Source: an uncultured Flavobacteriaceae bacterium
GTDB taxonomy: Bacteria > Bacteroidota > Bacteroidia > Flavobacteriales > Flavobacteriaceae
Assembly (NCBI GenBank): GCA_905381055.1
Contig: CAJPUR010000013.1
Span: forward strand, 1 to 64,000
DNA: 64,000 bases
Reading direction: 5' to 3'
Shown here: positions 33,083 through 41,593 of the stretch, piece by piece
How positions within the stretch are numbered: the stretch's first letter is position 1
Layout: each line of letters begins with the position of its first letter
Notes under the pieces: model-generated
Told to the model about the DNA's origin: nothing
Databases searched by the model: none
What the model saw: only the letters and a program-made list of their open reading frames with translations
Translations under genes and position numbers: made by a program

Positions 33083-34458
33083 TTGTAATTATCATTTAAT
33101 ACTTTTTCAAATCTTTTAGATGTAAAAATCCCAAAACCTTCTTTAATATATCCATTATTATCAATAATAATTCCTTTATTTAGCATAGTTAATACCCATT
33201 TTTTACTTCCTTTTTCAAAATCAACCATGGCAAATTGATTTTCAGTAGAAATATTCATCTCCTTTTGGAAATCTATTACCAAAGAATTTAATGGTTGTAA
33301 GCATATTCCTATAAATCTATAATCAGGAAATTTTTCTTTATAATCTAAAACAAGTTCATATGTATTCTTAAAGTAATTCATCTGAGTTTGAGACCAAAAG
33401 TAAATAACTGTATTTTTTTTTCCATATAAATGACTAGAGTTATACTTATTAAATTTGGAGTCTTCAATTTCTATTAAAGGGAGTTTCTTTCCAGTTTGCA
33501 TATTTTCAATTGCAATATATAAGTTTCTTAATTCATCAATATATTGATCAGCACCATTTTCTAATTTACTAAAGAAAGTAATAAACTGCTTATGGTGTTT
33601 ATGATTTTTAAAATTTATTAATTCATCGTAAGCAATAGATCTAAATAATGTGCTTCTGAGTTTGAATGAATTAATTTCAGTATCTACAACCTTTAATCTA
33701 TTTATATTGAAATTAGTTTTATTTTTATTTATGTTAAAATATTCACCTTCATTCAAAGATTTATTACTCGAATAGCTCATTATATATTTAATATATGGTT
33801 CAAAAAGACTTAATTCTTCTTCCTTTAAACTTAACTCATTTCTAAAAGTAAAATAATTTATAGTGTCAGAGTTTAGATATTTTTTGTTACCTCTTATTAA
33901 GGCATATCTTTCTAATATGTTTGCATAGGGATATATAAATGAGGATTTAGTAATTTTTTTTGCCAAATTGGTAAGGACATTTATTGAATCAAATTTTTGC
34001 CATTTTACTTCTTTTAAATTGTTTAATGAATCAATAATATTTTTAAAAACCCTATTATTATCGGAATATTTTGAGGATAGATATGATCTTTCTTTTTTTA
34101 ATTCTAAATATGTATCCATTAAAAAATTATTTTTTGCTGCCCCATTTCCTGAAAACGAAATAGAAGCATCAAAATCTTTTGTATTTACTCTAAACCAAAT
34201 ACTGTCTCCAGGTTCAACAAATATTGTTTGATTTTTTGGTGGATGTTCTAATTTATATATACCTCCTGTCATTGAATCATTTTCATATATAAATTTGTTA
34301 TTTTGATCTAGTATCAATGAATCAATTAATTTATCTCCATTATATATTGCAAGATGTTTTGAAGAAGGGTTGATTATATGTCCTCCAATAAATATTTTTT
34401 TTTCTTTAATTGAATTACATGCAGTAAAAAATATGATGAATAAATAAAGATGCTTCAT
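33079..34458 (-). CDS. TlpA-like lipoprotein without CxxC
   Basis: A 459-aa probable lipoprotein (lipobox ending at C14, FFTAC). Residues about 20-110 resemble a DUF4369-like beta domain (FIGGHIINPSSKHLAIYNGDKLID), a helical middle follows, and the last 110 residues form a thioredoxin fold (NTVIYFWSQTQ, then FIGICLQPLNSL). The WCxxC active site is replaced by WSQTQ, so no disulfide exchange is possible. A structural or binding role at the envelope is more likely. Its stop overlaps the tag start. A second, active TlpA-like protein lies at 58.5 kb. Confidence 0.8.
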   Translation of the reverse strand: MKHLYLFIIFFTACNSIKEKKIFIGGHIINPSSKHLAIYNGDKLIDSLILDQNNKFIYENDSMTGGIYKLEHPPKNQTIFVEPGDSIWFRVNTKDFDASISFSGNGAAKNNFLMDTYLELKKERSYLSSKYSDNNRVFKNIIDSLNNLKEVKWQKFDSINVLTNLAKKITKSSFIYPYANILERYALIRGNKKYLNSDTINYFTFRNELSLKEEELSLFEPYIKYIMSYSSNKSLNEGEYFNINKNKTNFNINRLKVVDTEINSFKLRSTLFRSIAYDELINFKNHKHHKQFITFFSKLENGADQYIDELRNLYIAIENMQTGKKLPLIEIEDSKFNKYNSSHLYGKKNTVIYFWSQTQMNYFKNTYELVLDYKEKFPDYRFIGICLQPLNSLVIDFQKEMNISTENQFAMVDFEKGSKKWVLTMLNKGIIIDNNGYIKEGFGIFTSKRFEKVLNDNYK

Positions 34459-34488
34459 TAATTTTTTTAAATGGGAAGTTAAAAAAAA

Positions 34489-34517
34489 TTGTTGGAATTA
34501 TTATTTTCTTAAATTTG
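34489..34517 (+). promoter_or_regulatory. Promoter of the ABC-F gene
   Basis: TTG (34489-34491), 18 bases, TAAATTTG (34510-34517). The -7 element ends 9 bases before the ATG at 34527 and covers the alternative TTG start at 34515, which excludes that TTG. Confidence 0.6.
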
Positions 34518-34526
34518 AAAAAAATT

Positions 34527-36149
34527 ATGCTTTCAGTTAGCAACCTTTCTGTTCAATTTGGTAAAAGGATACTTTTTGATGATGTCAATATAACTTTTTC
34601 AAAAGGTAACTGTTACGGCATTATTGGTGCTAACGGCTCAGGAAAATCAACTTTCTTAAAAGTTTTAGCTGGTGAACTTAAGCCCAACTCAGGCTCAATT
34701 GAATTAGAATCAACTAAGAGAATATCTGTTTTAGAACAAAATCATAATCTATTCGATTCATATTCTGTTCTTGAAACAGTCTTAAGAGGTAATGAAAAAT
34801 TATTTTCCATTAAAAATGAAATGGATAAAATTTACTCCAATGAAAATTTTTCAGATTCCGATACAGAAAGAGTAGGGGAGTTGCAAATTTTATATGAAGA
34901 AATGAATGGATGGAATTCTGAGAGTGATGCTGCTATACTTTTATCAAATATAGGTATAGCTGAAAGTTTACATAATAAAGAAATGAAAACTCTCGAGGGC
35001 TTCGAGAAAGTTAAAGTTCTAATTGCTCAATGCCTTTTTGATAGACCTGATGTATTAATTATGGATGAGCCAACAAATGATTTAGACTATGAAACAATTA
35101 TTTGGTTAGTTGATTTTTTATCAAATTATGAAAACACAATTATTGTTGTATCTCACGATCGACACTTTTTAGATTCAATTTGCACTCACATATCCGATAT
35201 TGATTTTAATAAGATTACTCATTTTTCTGGTAATTATACTTTTTGGCATGAATCAAGTCAAATTGCCTTAAGGCAGAAAAGTCAACAGAATAAAAAAGCT
35301 GAGGACAAAAAAAAAGAATTACAAGAATTTATATCAAGGTTTTCTGCAAATGTTTCTAAATCTAAACAAGCAACATCAAGAAAAAAAATGATTGACAAAT
35401 TAAATATAGATGAAATTAAACCATCTAGTAGAAGATATCCAGGTATTATATTTGAACAATCAAGAGAGGCAGGTGATCAAGTTTTAAATGTAAATAATTT
35501 GTCTTATAAGATAGACAACGAGATTTTATTTGAAAATATTTCTTTTAACTTAAAAAAAGGAGATAAAGTTATTATTCATTCTAAAGATTCTAGAGCAAGC
35601 TCTATTTTTTTTGATATTTTATCTAATTTAAAATATCAAACCACTGGATCTTTCGAATGGGGTATAACAATTAATCATAGTTATTTGCCAATAGATAATT
35701 CAGATTTTTTTAATTCTGATGAAAACCTAATTGAGTGGTTAAGGAAATATTCTAAAACTGATGAAGAGAAAGAAGAATTATATCTAAGAAGTTTTTTAGG
35801 GAAAATGGTTTTTAGTGGGGAAGAAGCTCTTAAAAAATGTAAAGTTTTATCTGGAGGAGAAAAGGTTAGATGTATGGTGTCTAAAATTATGATGAATAGA
35901 CCTAATTTAATAATTTTAGATGAACCAACAAATCATCTTGACCTTGAATCAATAACTGCATTTAATAATGCTTTAAAAAAGTACAAGGGAACACTTATTA
36001 TTTCAACTCATGATCATGAGTTTGCTCAGTCACTTGGTAATAGAATAATAGAGCTAACACCAAAAGGCACTATTGATAGATATAGTAAGTTTGATGATTA
36101 CATAAGAGATCCAAAAATAAAATCATTAAGGCATCAATTAAACAGTTGA
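34527..36149 (+). CDS. ABC-F family ATPase (YbiT/EttA-like)
   Basis: A 540-aa soluble protein with two ABC domains joined by a charged linker (about residues 240-300), the layout of ABC-F factors that act on the ribosome. Domain 1 has Walker A GANGSGKST and a Walker B LIMDEPTND. Domain 2 keeps the signature LSGGEKVR and Walker B LIILDEPTNH but its Walker A position reads IHSKDSRASSIFF, without GxxxxGK[ST]; I recall the same in related flavobacterial proteins. Thus probably only one composite site hydrolyses ATP normally. The ATG at 34527 is chosen because the upstream TTG lies in the promoter. Stand-alone gene. Confidence 0.92.
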   Translation: MLSVSNLSVQFGKRILFDDVNITFSKGNCYGIIGANGSGKSTFLKVLAGELKPNSGSIELESTKRISVLEQNHNLFDSYSVLETVLRGNEKLFSIKNEMDKIYSNENFSDSDTERVGELQILYEEMNGWNSESDAAILLSNIGIAESLHNKEMKTLEGFEKVKVLIAQCLFDRPDVLIMDEPTNDLDYETIIWLVDFLSNYENTIIVVSHDRHFLDSICTHISDIDFNKITHFSGNYTFWHESSQIALRQKSQQNKKAEDKKKELQEFISRFSANVSKSKQATSRKKMIDKLNIDEIKPSSRRYPGIIFEQSREAGDQVLNVNNLSYKIDNEILFENISFNLKKGDKVIIHSKDSRASSIFFDILSNLKYQTTGSFEWGITINHSYLPIDNSDFFNSDENLIEWLRKYSKTDEEKEELYLRSFLGKMVFSGEEALKKCKVLSGGEKVRCMVSKIMMNRPNLIILDEPTNHLDLESITAFNNALKKYKGTLIISTHDHEFAQSLGNRIIELTPKGTIDRYSKFDDYIRDPKIKSLRHQLNS

Positions 36150-36153
36150 TATT

Positions 36154-36837
36154 CTAACTTTTATTGTATTTACTATTCCAAATATATTTATTGAAATTTT
36201 TTCCCAAAAAGAATGCACAAAAAATTACAATTGAAGCTAGTGCCTTGAAATTGAAAAGAAAAATTATAAAAAAAGTTGAAATGTCGTTTGTCTTTGAAAA
36301 CAAACTTTTTGGAGTTAATACAGTGAGAAATAGACTAACAAGAAGTGTAGTAATAATAATATTAAACATATTTTTAGATGGCCACATTAAAATTTTTCTA
36401 AGTGGATGTAAATCGTCTCCCCATTTATGAACCATATAATAATAATCTTTTCCAATTGGGATAAACAATAATGGGTCATCGGTGTTTTTTAATTTAAAAA
36501 GCTTGGAAGGAGCCATTATTTTAAAACCTTTTAAATCAGTATAGTGAGATTTCTTGAGATCATCAATTTTTTTAATAGCTTCAAAGGGAATATCTCCTTT
36601 AAAATATTTCACATCTAAAAAACGTAGTCTATAATTTATACATATTTTTTTAATCTCTTTAATACTATATATATTTTCAGTTTTAAGTAAATCAAAATTA
36701 AATTTATTAATTGCAGTATTTGAATTTCTAAGTATGTTATTTACTTCGTTAATAATTTTTTCTGATCTGTTTCCGATATTTTTTAAATTATCTAATTCAA
36801 TTTTAATATTTGTACTTTTCATATACGTCTTTTTCAT
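36154..36837 (-). CDS. Conserved membrane protein of unknown function
   Basis: A 227-aa protein that I recognise only as a flavobacterial hypothetical. Residues 1-130 are soluble and predicted cytoplasmic, with a helical lysine/asparagine-rich start and a globular part that includes SKLFKLKNTDDPLLFIPIGKD. Two transmembrane helices follow at about 158-176 and 187-213, and it ends with the short motif FNKYIWNSKYNKS. It converges on the ABC-F gene 4 bases away and lies 11 bases downstream of pheT on the same strand, so it is probably transcribed with pheT. An alternative ATG lies five codons in. Confidence 0.7.
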   Translation of the reverse strand: MKKTYMKSTNIKIELDNLKNIGNRSEKIINEVNNILRNSNTAINKFNFDLLKTENIYSIKEIKKICINYRLRFLDVKYFKGDIPFEAIKKIDDLKKSHYTDLKGFKIMAPSKLFKLKNTDDPLLFIPIGKDYYYMVHKWGDDLHPLRKILMWPSKNMFNIIITTLLVSLFLTVLTPKSLFSKTNDISTFFIIFLFNFKALASIVIFCAFFLGKNFNKYIWNSKYNKS

Positions 36838-36848
36838 AGTTTATTTAT

Positions 36849-39278
36849 TCATCTTAATTCTGCATTTAGATTTAAATAAAATTCATTTTTAAACTTTTCC
36901 ATTACTTTGTCTATTTGAACGTCAGTTAAGGTTTTACCCATTGAATTAAAGTAAAAACTGATCCCGTAAGATTTTTTACCTTTTGGAAGATCATTTCCTT
37001 TATAAACATCAAATAAATTAATTTTATTAAGAATTTTATTATCAATTTTAAAAGCCAATTTTTTTATTTCTTTGAAAGAAACTGAATTATCTATTAAAAG
37101 AGAGAAATCTCTCTTAGATGTTGGGAATTTTGAGATTTTTTTAAGTTTAAATTTAATATCATTAAAGGCATCAATCAACATATCATTATCAAATTCAGCA
37201 TAAAACACATGCAAATTTATGGAAAAACTTTGAGAAATTTCCTCTTTTATTAAACCAAATTCAACAATTTTATTTTTATTTATTGAAATAGTAACTCCTT
37301 CAGAAAAATAATCTGCAACTTTTTCTGATTCATCCCAGTTAGTTATTCCGTATCTGTATAGAATTGATTCAATTATCCCTTTTAAATTAAAAAAATCATT
37401 TTTTTTAAATCCTGAGTTCCAAGTATCTTCAAAATCACTACCAACTAATGCAATTGAAGTTGAACTTTTTTGAATATGTTTTTTATTTTCATTTAATTTA
37501 TAAACATTTCCACATTCATATATCTTAAGATTATTTTGTTGCCTTTTTAAATTATAACTTATTACCTCAAGAGATGAAAATAGAAGAGTAGATCGCATCT
37601 CAGATAGTTCAACACCTAATGGGTTTAAAATTACAACCTTATCAATTTCATCAAGTACTTTTGAATGATTTGAATATTTTGGATTTGTTAATGAATTATT
37701 TATTATTTCGTTAAATCCAAAACTAACTAATTGATTTTTAATAATTTTATTTATTTCATAATTAGATTTTATTTGAGATTTTATTGGATAAATGGTATTT
37801 AAAATTTTATTTGCTTGAATATTTTTAAAACCATATACTCTTAGTATTTCCTCAATGACATCAGATTCTCTTGTAACATCAATACGGTAAGAGGGTATAT
37901 TAATTGAAAAACCATCTTCAACAACACTTACAATTTCTATTTCTAAAGAATTTATAATCTTTATTAAAGTGTCCTTTTCAATCTTGTGACCTATAAGATC
38001 ATTAATTTTTTTGAAATTTAAAAAAATAGTTTTCTTTTCTTCTAATTCTCCTATAAACTCTTGAATTTCAGATGTAATTTCACCACTACAAAACTCTTTG
38101 ATAAGTAAAGCTGCTCTTTTTAAGGCAAAAACTGCCATTTCAGGATCAACTCCCCTTTCGAATCGATATGAGGAATCAGAATTAATACTGTGCTTTTTAG
38201 AAGTTTTTCTAATAGAAATAGGATCAAATATTGCACTTTCAAGAAAAATATTTTTTGTTTTTGATGAAACCCTGGAATTTTTACCTCCAATAATTCCTGC
38301 AAGACAAAGTGGTTTTTCATCGTCACAAATTAAAAGATCATCAGAATCTAAATTTATTAATTTATCTTCTAAAGTTTTGAACTGGGGTGGATTTTCTAAT
38401 GTTTTTACGTTTATTTTTCCTTTAATTTTGTCTGCATCAAAGGCATGTAAAGGTTGTCCTAATTCGTGAAGAACATAATTTGTTATATCAACAACATTAT
38501 TTTTTGGATTAATTCCAATTGATAATAATTTCGATTTAATATCATTATTTGATTCTGATACCACTATATTAGAAATAGTTAAACCAAAATATTTTTTAAT
38601 TTTTTTAGGAGAATTAATATTAATATGAATTGTTTTTTGAGAATTATCTATCAAGAATCTTTCGGTGCTAGGCGTAAACCATTCATAATTAATTTTTCTT
38701 TGTATTAATCCTGCTTTAAGATCTCTAGCAACACCCATGTGACTCATAGCATCAGTTCTATTGGGAGTTAATCCAATCTCAAAAATATTATCACTTTTTG
38801 ATTCAAATATTTTAGAACACTCAGTACCTGGAATTAAAGAACTCTTTAATTCAAGAATCCCCTCATCAGAGTCGCCTAAGTTTAATTCTTTTTCTGAACA
38901 AATCATTCCATAACTATATTCGCCTCTGATTTTATTTTTTTTTATTATAAATTCATCCCCTTTAGAGTTATAAAGCTTTGTATTTACAAGTGCAACTGGA
39001 ACTTTTAGGCCTTTTTTGACATTTTTTGCACCACAAATAATTTGTATTGGTTGACTTTCTCCTATGTTAACAATTGTTATCTTTAATCTATCAGCATTAG
39101 GGTGTTTGAAGCATTTTATAACTTCACCTACAACCACTCCCTTCAACGCCCCCTTTATTTGTTCAAAATTCAATATTCCCTCTACCTCTAGACCTAAATC
39201 AGTTAAAATTTCAGATTTCAATTCTAATGAAATATCTGTTTTAATAAATTCTGAAAGCCAATTGTTTGATATTTTCAT
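36849..39278 (-). CDS. pheT: Phenylalanyl-tRNA synthetase beta subunit
   Basis: An 809-aa bacterial PheT, which pairs with PheS to charge tRNA-Phe. The order is standard: N-terminal domain, tRNA-binding (OB) domain around residues 40-150 (GVVVGEVIKCFKHPNADRL), B3/B4 editing domain (about 210-400), B5 domain, a catalytic-like core and the C-terminal FDX-ACB anticodon-binding domain (KFPTSKRDFSLLID near residue 720). pheS is not within the window. It lies 52 bases downstream of recG on the same strand. Confidence 0.97.
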   Translation of the reverse strand: MKISNNWLSEFIKTDISLELKSEILTDLGLEVEGILNFEQIKGALKGVVVGEVIKCFKHPNADRLKITIVNIGESQPIQIICGAKNVKKGLKVPVALVNTKLYNSKGDEFIIKKNKIRGEYSYGMICSEKELNLGDSDEGILELKSSLIPGTECSKIFESKSDNIFEIGLTPNRTDAMSHMGVARDLKAGLIQRKINYEWFTPSTERFLIDNSQKTIHININSPKKIKKYFGLTISNIVVSESNNDIKSKLLSIGINPKNNVVDITNYVLHELGQPLHAFDADKIKGKINVKTLENPPQFKTLEDKLINLDSDDLLICDDEKPLCLAGIIGGKNSRVSSKTKNIFLESAIFDPISIRKTSKKHSINSDSSYRFERGVDPEMAVFALKRAALLIKEFCSGEITSEIQEFIGELEEKKTIFLNFKKINDLIGHKIEKDTLIKIINSLEIEIVSVVEDGFSINIPSYRIDVTRESDVIEEILRVYGFKNIQANKILNTIYPIKSQIKSNYEINKIIKNQLVSFGFNEIINNSLTNPKYSNHSKVLDEIDKVVILNPLGVELSEMRSTLLFSSLEVISYNLKRQQNNLKIYECGNVYKLNENKKHIQKSSTSIALVGSDFEDTWNSGFKKNDFFNLKGIIESILYRYGITNWDESEKVADYFSEGVTISINKNKIVEFGLIKEEISQSFSINLHVFYAEFDNDMLIDAFNDIKFKLKKISKFPTSKRDFSLLIDNSVSFKEIKKLAFKIDNKILNKINLFDVYKGNDLPKGKKSYGISFYFNSMGKTLTDVQIDKVMEKFKNEFYLNLNAELR

Positions 39279-39330
39279 CTATTCAAAATAACATTTACAA
39301 AGATATGAATAAGGTAAAACAAAATAGCTT

Positions 39331-41430
39331 TCAACCTATGTAATTCCATATATTTTTATTCATAGTAATTGATTTATAGGTATTTTTTATTTCAATATTT
39401 TTAATATTATTTAATTCAGGATCTTCATTCAAAATTTCTGAAGCAAACTCTCTTGCTTTTTTTAATAAAGTATTATCATTAATTAAATCGGCAATTTTTA
39501 AATTTAAAATTCCACTTTGTTCAGTTCCCATTATATTTCCTGGACCTCGTAACCTTAAATCAACATCAGCTATTTCAAATCCATCGTTAGAATTTCTCAT
39601 AGTTTCAAGTCTAATTTTAGCTTCATTTGATTTTTTTTCACCACTAACTAGTATGCAGTAACTTTGAAATCTACCTCTTCCAACTCTTCCTCTAAGCTGG
39701 TGTAATTGAGACAAACCAAATTTTTCAGCACTTTCTATAATCATCACTGATGCATTTGGAATATTAACTCCGACTTCAATTACTGTAGTTGCAACCATAA
39801 TTTGTGTTTCTCCACTTATGAATCTATTCATTTCAATTTTTTTTTCATCAGATTTCATTTTTCCATGAAGAATACTAAGTTTGTAGTGGGGTAGAGGGAA
39901 TTCCCTGGATATACTGTCATATCCATCCATTAAATCTTTATAGTCCATTTTTTTTGATTCCTCAATAAGAGGGTAAACTATATAAATTTGTCTCCCTTCT
40001 TTAATTTGTTTTTTGATAAAACTAAAAACTTCAAGTCTTTTAGAATCAGACTTCAAAAAGGTTTTTACTTTCAACCTTCCTTTTGGCAACTCATCTATAA
40101 CTGATATATCAAGATCACCATATGCAGTCATTGCCAAAGTTCTGGGAATTGGAGTTGCGGTCATTATGAGCATATGAGGTGGAGTGAAATTTTTTTTCCA
40201 TAATTTAGATCTTTGTGCAACTCCAAATTTATGTTGCTCATCAATTATAGCTAAACCAAGATTTTTAAATTTTATTTTTTCTTCAATTAAGGCATGGGTT
40301 CCAATTATAATATCAATTTTACCTTCAAACAAGTTTTTAATAATTATTTTTTTTTCAGAAGCCTTTGTAGATCCAGTTAAAATTGAAATATTAATATTTA
40401 ATTTTTTTGAAAAAAACTGTAATGATTCATAATGTTGTTTACTCAGGACTTCAGTTGGTGCCATTATGCACGTCTGAAATTTATTATCCAAAGCAATTAA
40501 AACACTAAAAAAGGCTACAATTGTTTTTCCAGAACCAACATCACCTTGTAAAAGTCTATTCATTTGATTTCCAGAACCCATATCATTTCTAATCTCTCTT
40601 ATAACTTTTTTTTGTGAATCAGTCAATTTGAATTCCAAATATTTATTATAAAAAGTATTGAATAAAAAATCAACTTTAGTAAAATTAAAACCTTTTATTT
40701 TTAATTTATTGATTTTATTTTTTTTTAATAATTGAATTTGTAAATAAAATAATTCCTCAAATTTTAATCTTTTTGTTGCCTCATCTATTTCCTCAATTTT
40801 GTTTGGAAAATGAATTTTGTTGAGGGCATTGGATTTTGACATTAATCGTAATTCTGAAATAATATGTTTTGGAATAGTTTCCTTAAACGTATAATTAGTT
40901 TTTTCAAATAAGTTTAAAATTGATGTTCTTAAAATACTTTGATTTATTCCTTTAGATATAAGGCTTTCATTTGTTGAGTATATCGGGAAAATCTTAGCAT
41001 GAGTAATTTTTTCAAATTTATTTTTTGAAGTTATTTCTGGATGAACTATGTTAGGTGAATTTAAAAACCATGATAATTTCCCAAAAACAACATAATTAGT
41101 ATTAATAGAAATTTTTTTCTCAATCCATTTATATCCTCTAAACCACACAAGATCAATTTTACCAGTATTATCATATAGAGTTGCAACTAACCTTTTCCCA
41201 TTTTTATGATTTTTGTAATAAAAGTTTTCAATTTTCCCCTTTATTTGTACATCTGTCTTGGAATTAGTTAGTTCATTTATGTAATAAAATTTACTTCTAT
41301 CTATATATCTTATGGGTAAATGATAAAGTAATTCTCTAAAATTCTTAATTTTTAACTCTTTTTTTATTAATTGAGCTCTATTTGGTCCAATTCCCTTTAA
41401 ATATTCTAATGAAGTATCTAATATATCCAT
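39331..41430 (-). CDS. recG: ATP-dependent DNA helicase RecG
   Basis: A 699-aa helicase that remodels stalled forks and Holliday junctions. It has the N-terminal wedge/OB domain (MDILDTSLEYLKGIGP, then VQIKGKIENFYYKNHKNGKR), Walker A LLQGDVGSGKTIVA, DEQH box IIDEQHKFG, motif III MTATPIPRTLAM and C-terminal RGRVGRG. I start it at ATG 41430, where family homology begins; 21 codons upstream in frame is an A+T-rich extension without similarity. It is divergent from the UvrD-like gene. Confidence 0.96.
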   Translation of the reverse strand: MDILDTSLEYLKGIGPNRAQLIKKELKIKNFRELLYHLPIRYIDRSKFYYINELTNSKTDVQIKGKIENFYYKNHKNGKRLVATLYDNTGKIDLVWFRGYKWIEKKISINTNYVVFGKLSWFLNSPNIVHPEITSKNKFEKITHAKIFPIYSTNESLISKGINQSILRTSILNLFEKTNYTFKETIPKHIISELRLMSKSNALNKIHFPNKIEEIDEATKRLKFEELFYLQIQLLKKNKINKLKIKGFNFTKVDFLFNTFYNKYLEFKLTDSQKKVIREIRNDMGSGNQMNRLLQGDVGSGKTIVAFFSVLIALDNKFQTCIMAPTEVLSKQHYESLQFFSKKLNINISILTGSTKASEKKIIIKNLFEGKIDIIIGTHALIEEKIKFKNLGLAIIDEQHKFGVAQRSKLWKKNFTPPHMLIMTATPIPRTLAMTAYGDLDISVIDELPKGRLKVKTFLKSDSKRLEVFSFIKKQIKEGRQIYIVYPLIEESKKMDYKDLMDGYDSISREFPLPHYKLSILHGKMKSDEKKIEMNRFISGETQIMVATTVIEVGVNIPNASVMIIESAEKFGLSQLHQLRGRVGRGRFQSYCILVSGEKKSNEAKIRLETMRNSNDGFEIADVDLRLRGPGNIMGTEQSGILNLKIADLINDNTLLKKAREFASEILNEDPELNNIKNIEIKNTYKSITMNKNIWNYIG

Positions 41431-41546
41431 CTTAATAAATTTAAAAATAAGTTTTAAAGAAATTACATTATAAAAAATTATTTTATTAAACATTATTTTT
41501 AAAAATATTCAGTTATGAATGTTTATAAATAATATTATTTATTTAA

Positions 41547-41566
41547 TATTCTTTCAATAAAGAATA
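41547..41566. repeat. Inverted repeat between recG and the UvrD-like gene
   Basis: An 8-bp perfect inverted repeat TATTCTTT / AAAGAATA around a CAAT loop, in the 163-base divergent gap. It could be an operator or a small hairpin in the 5' leader; no protein can be named. No clear TANNTTTG promoter is visible in this gap. Confidence 0.4.
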
Positions 41567-41593
41567 ATTCAAATAATTAAATTAGATTTTATT

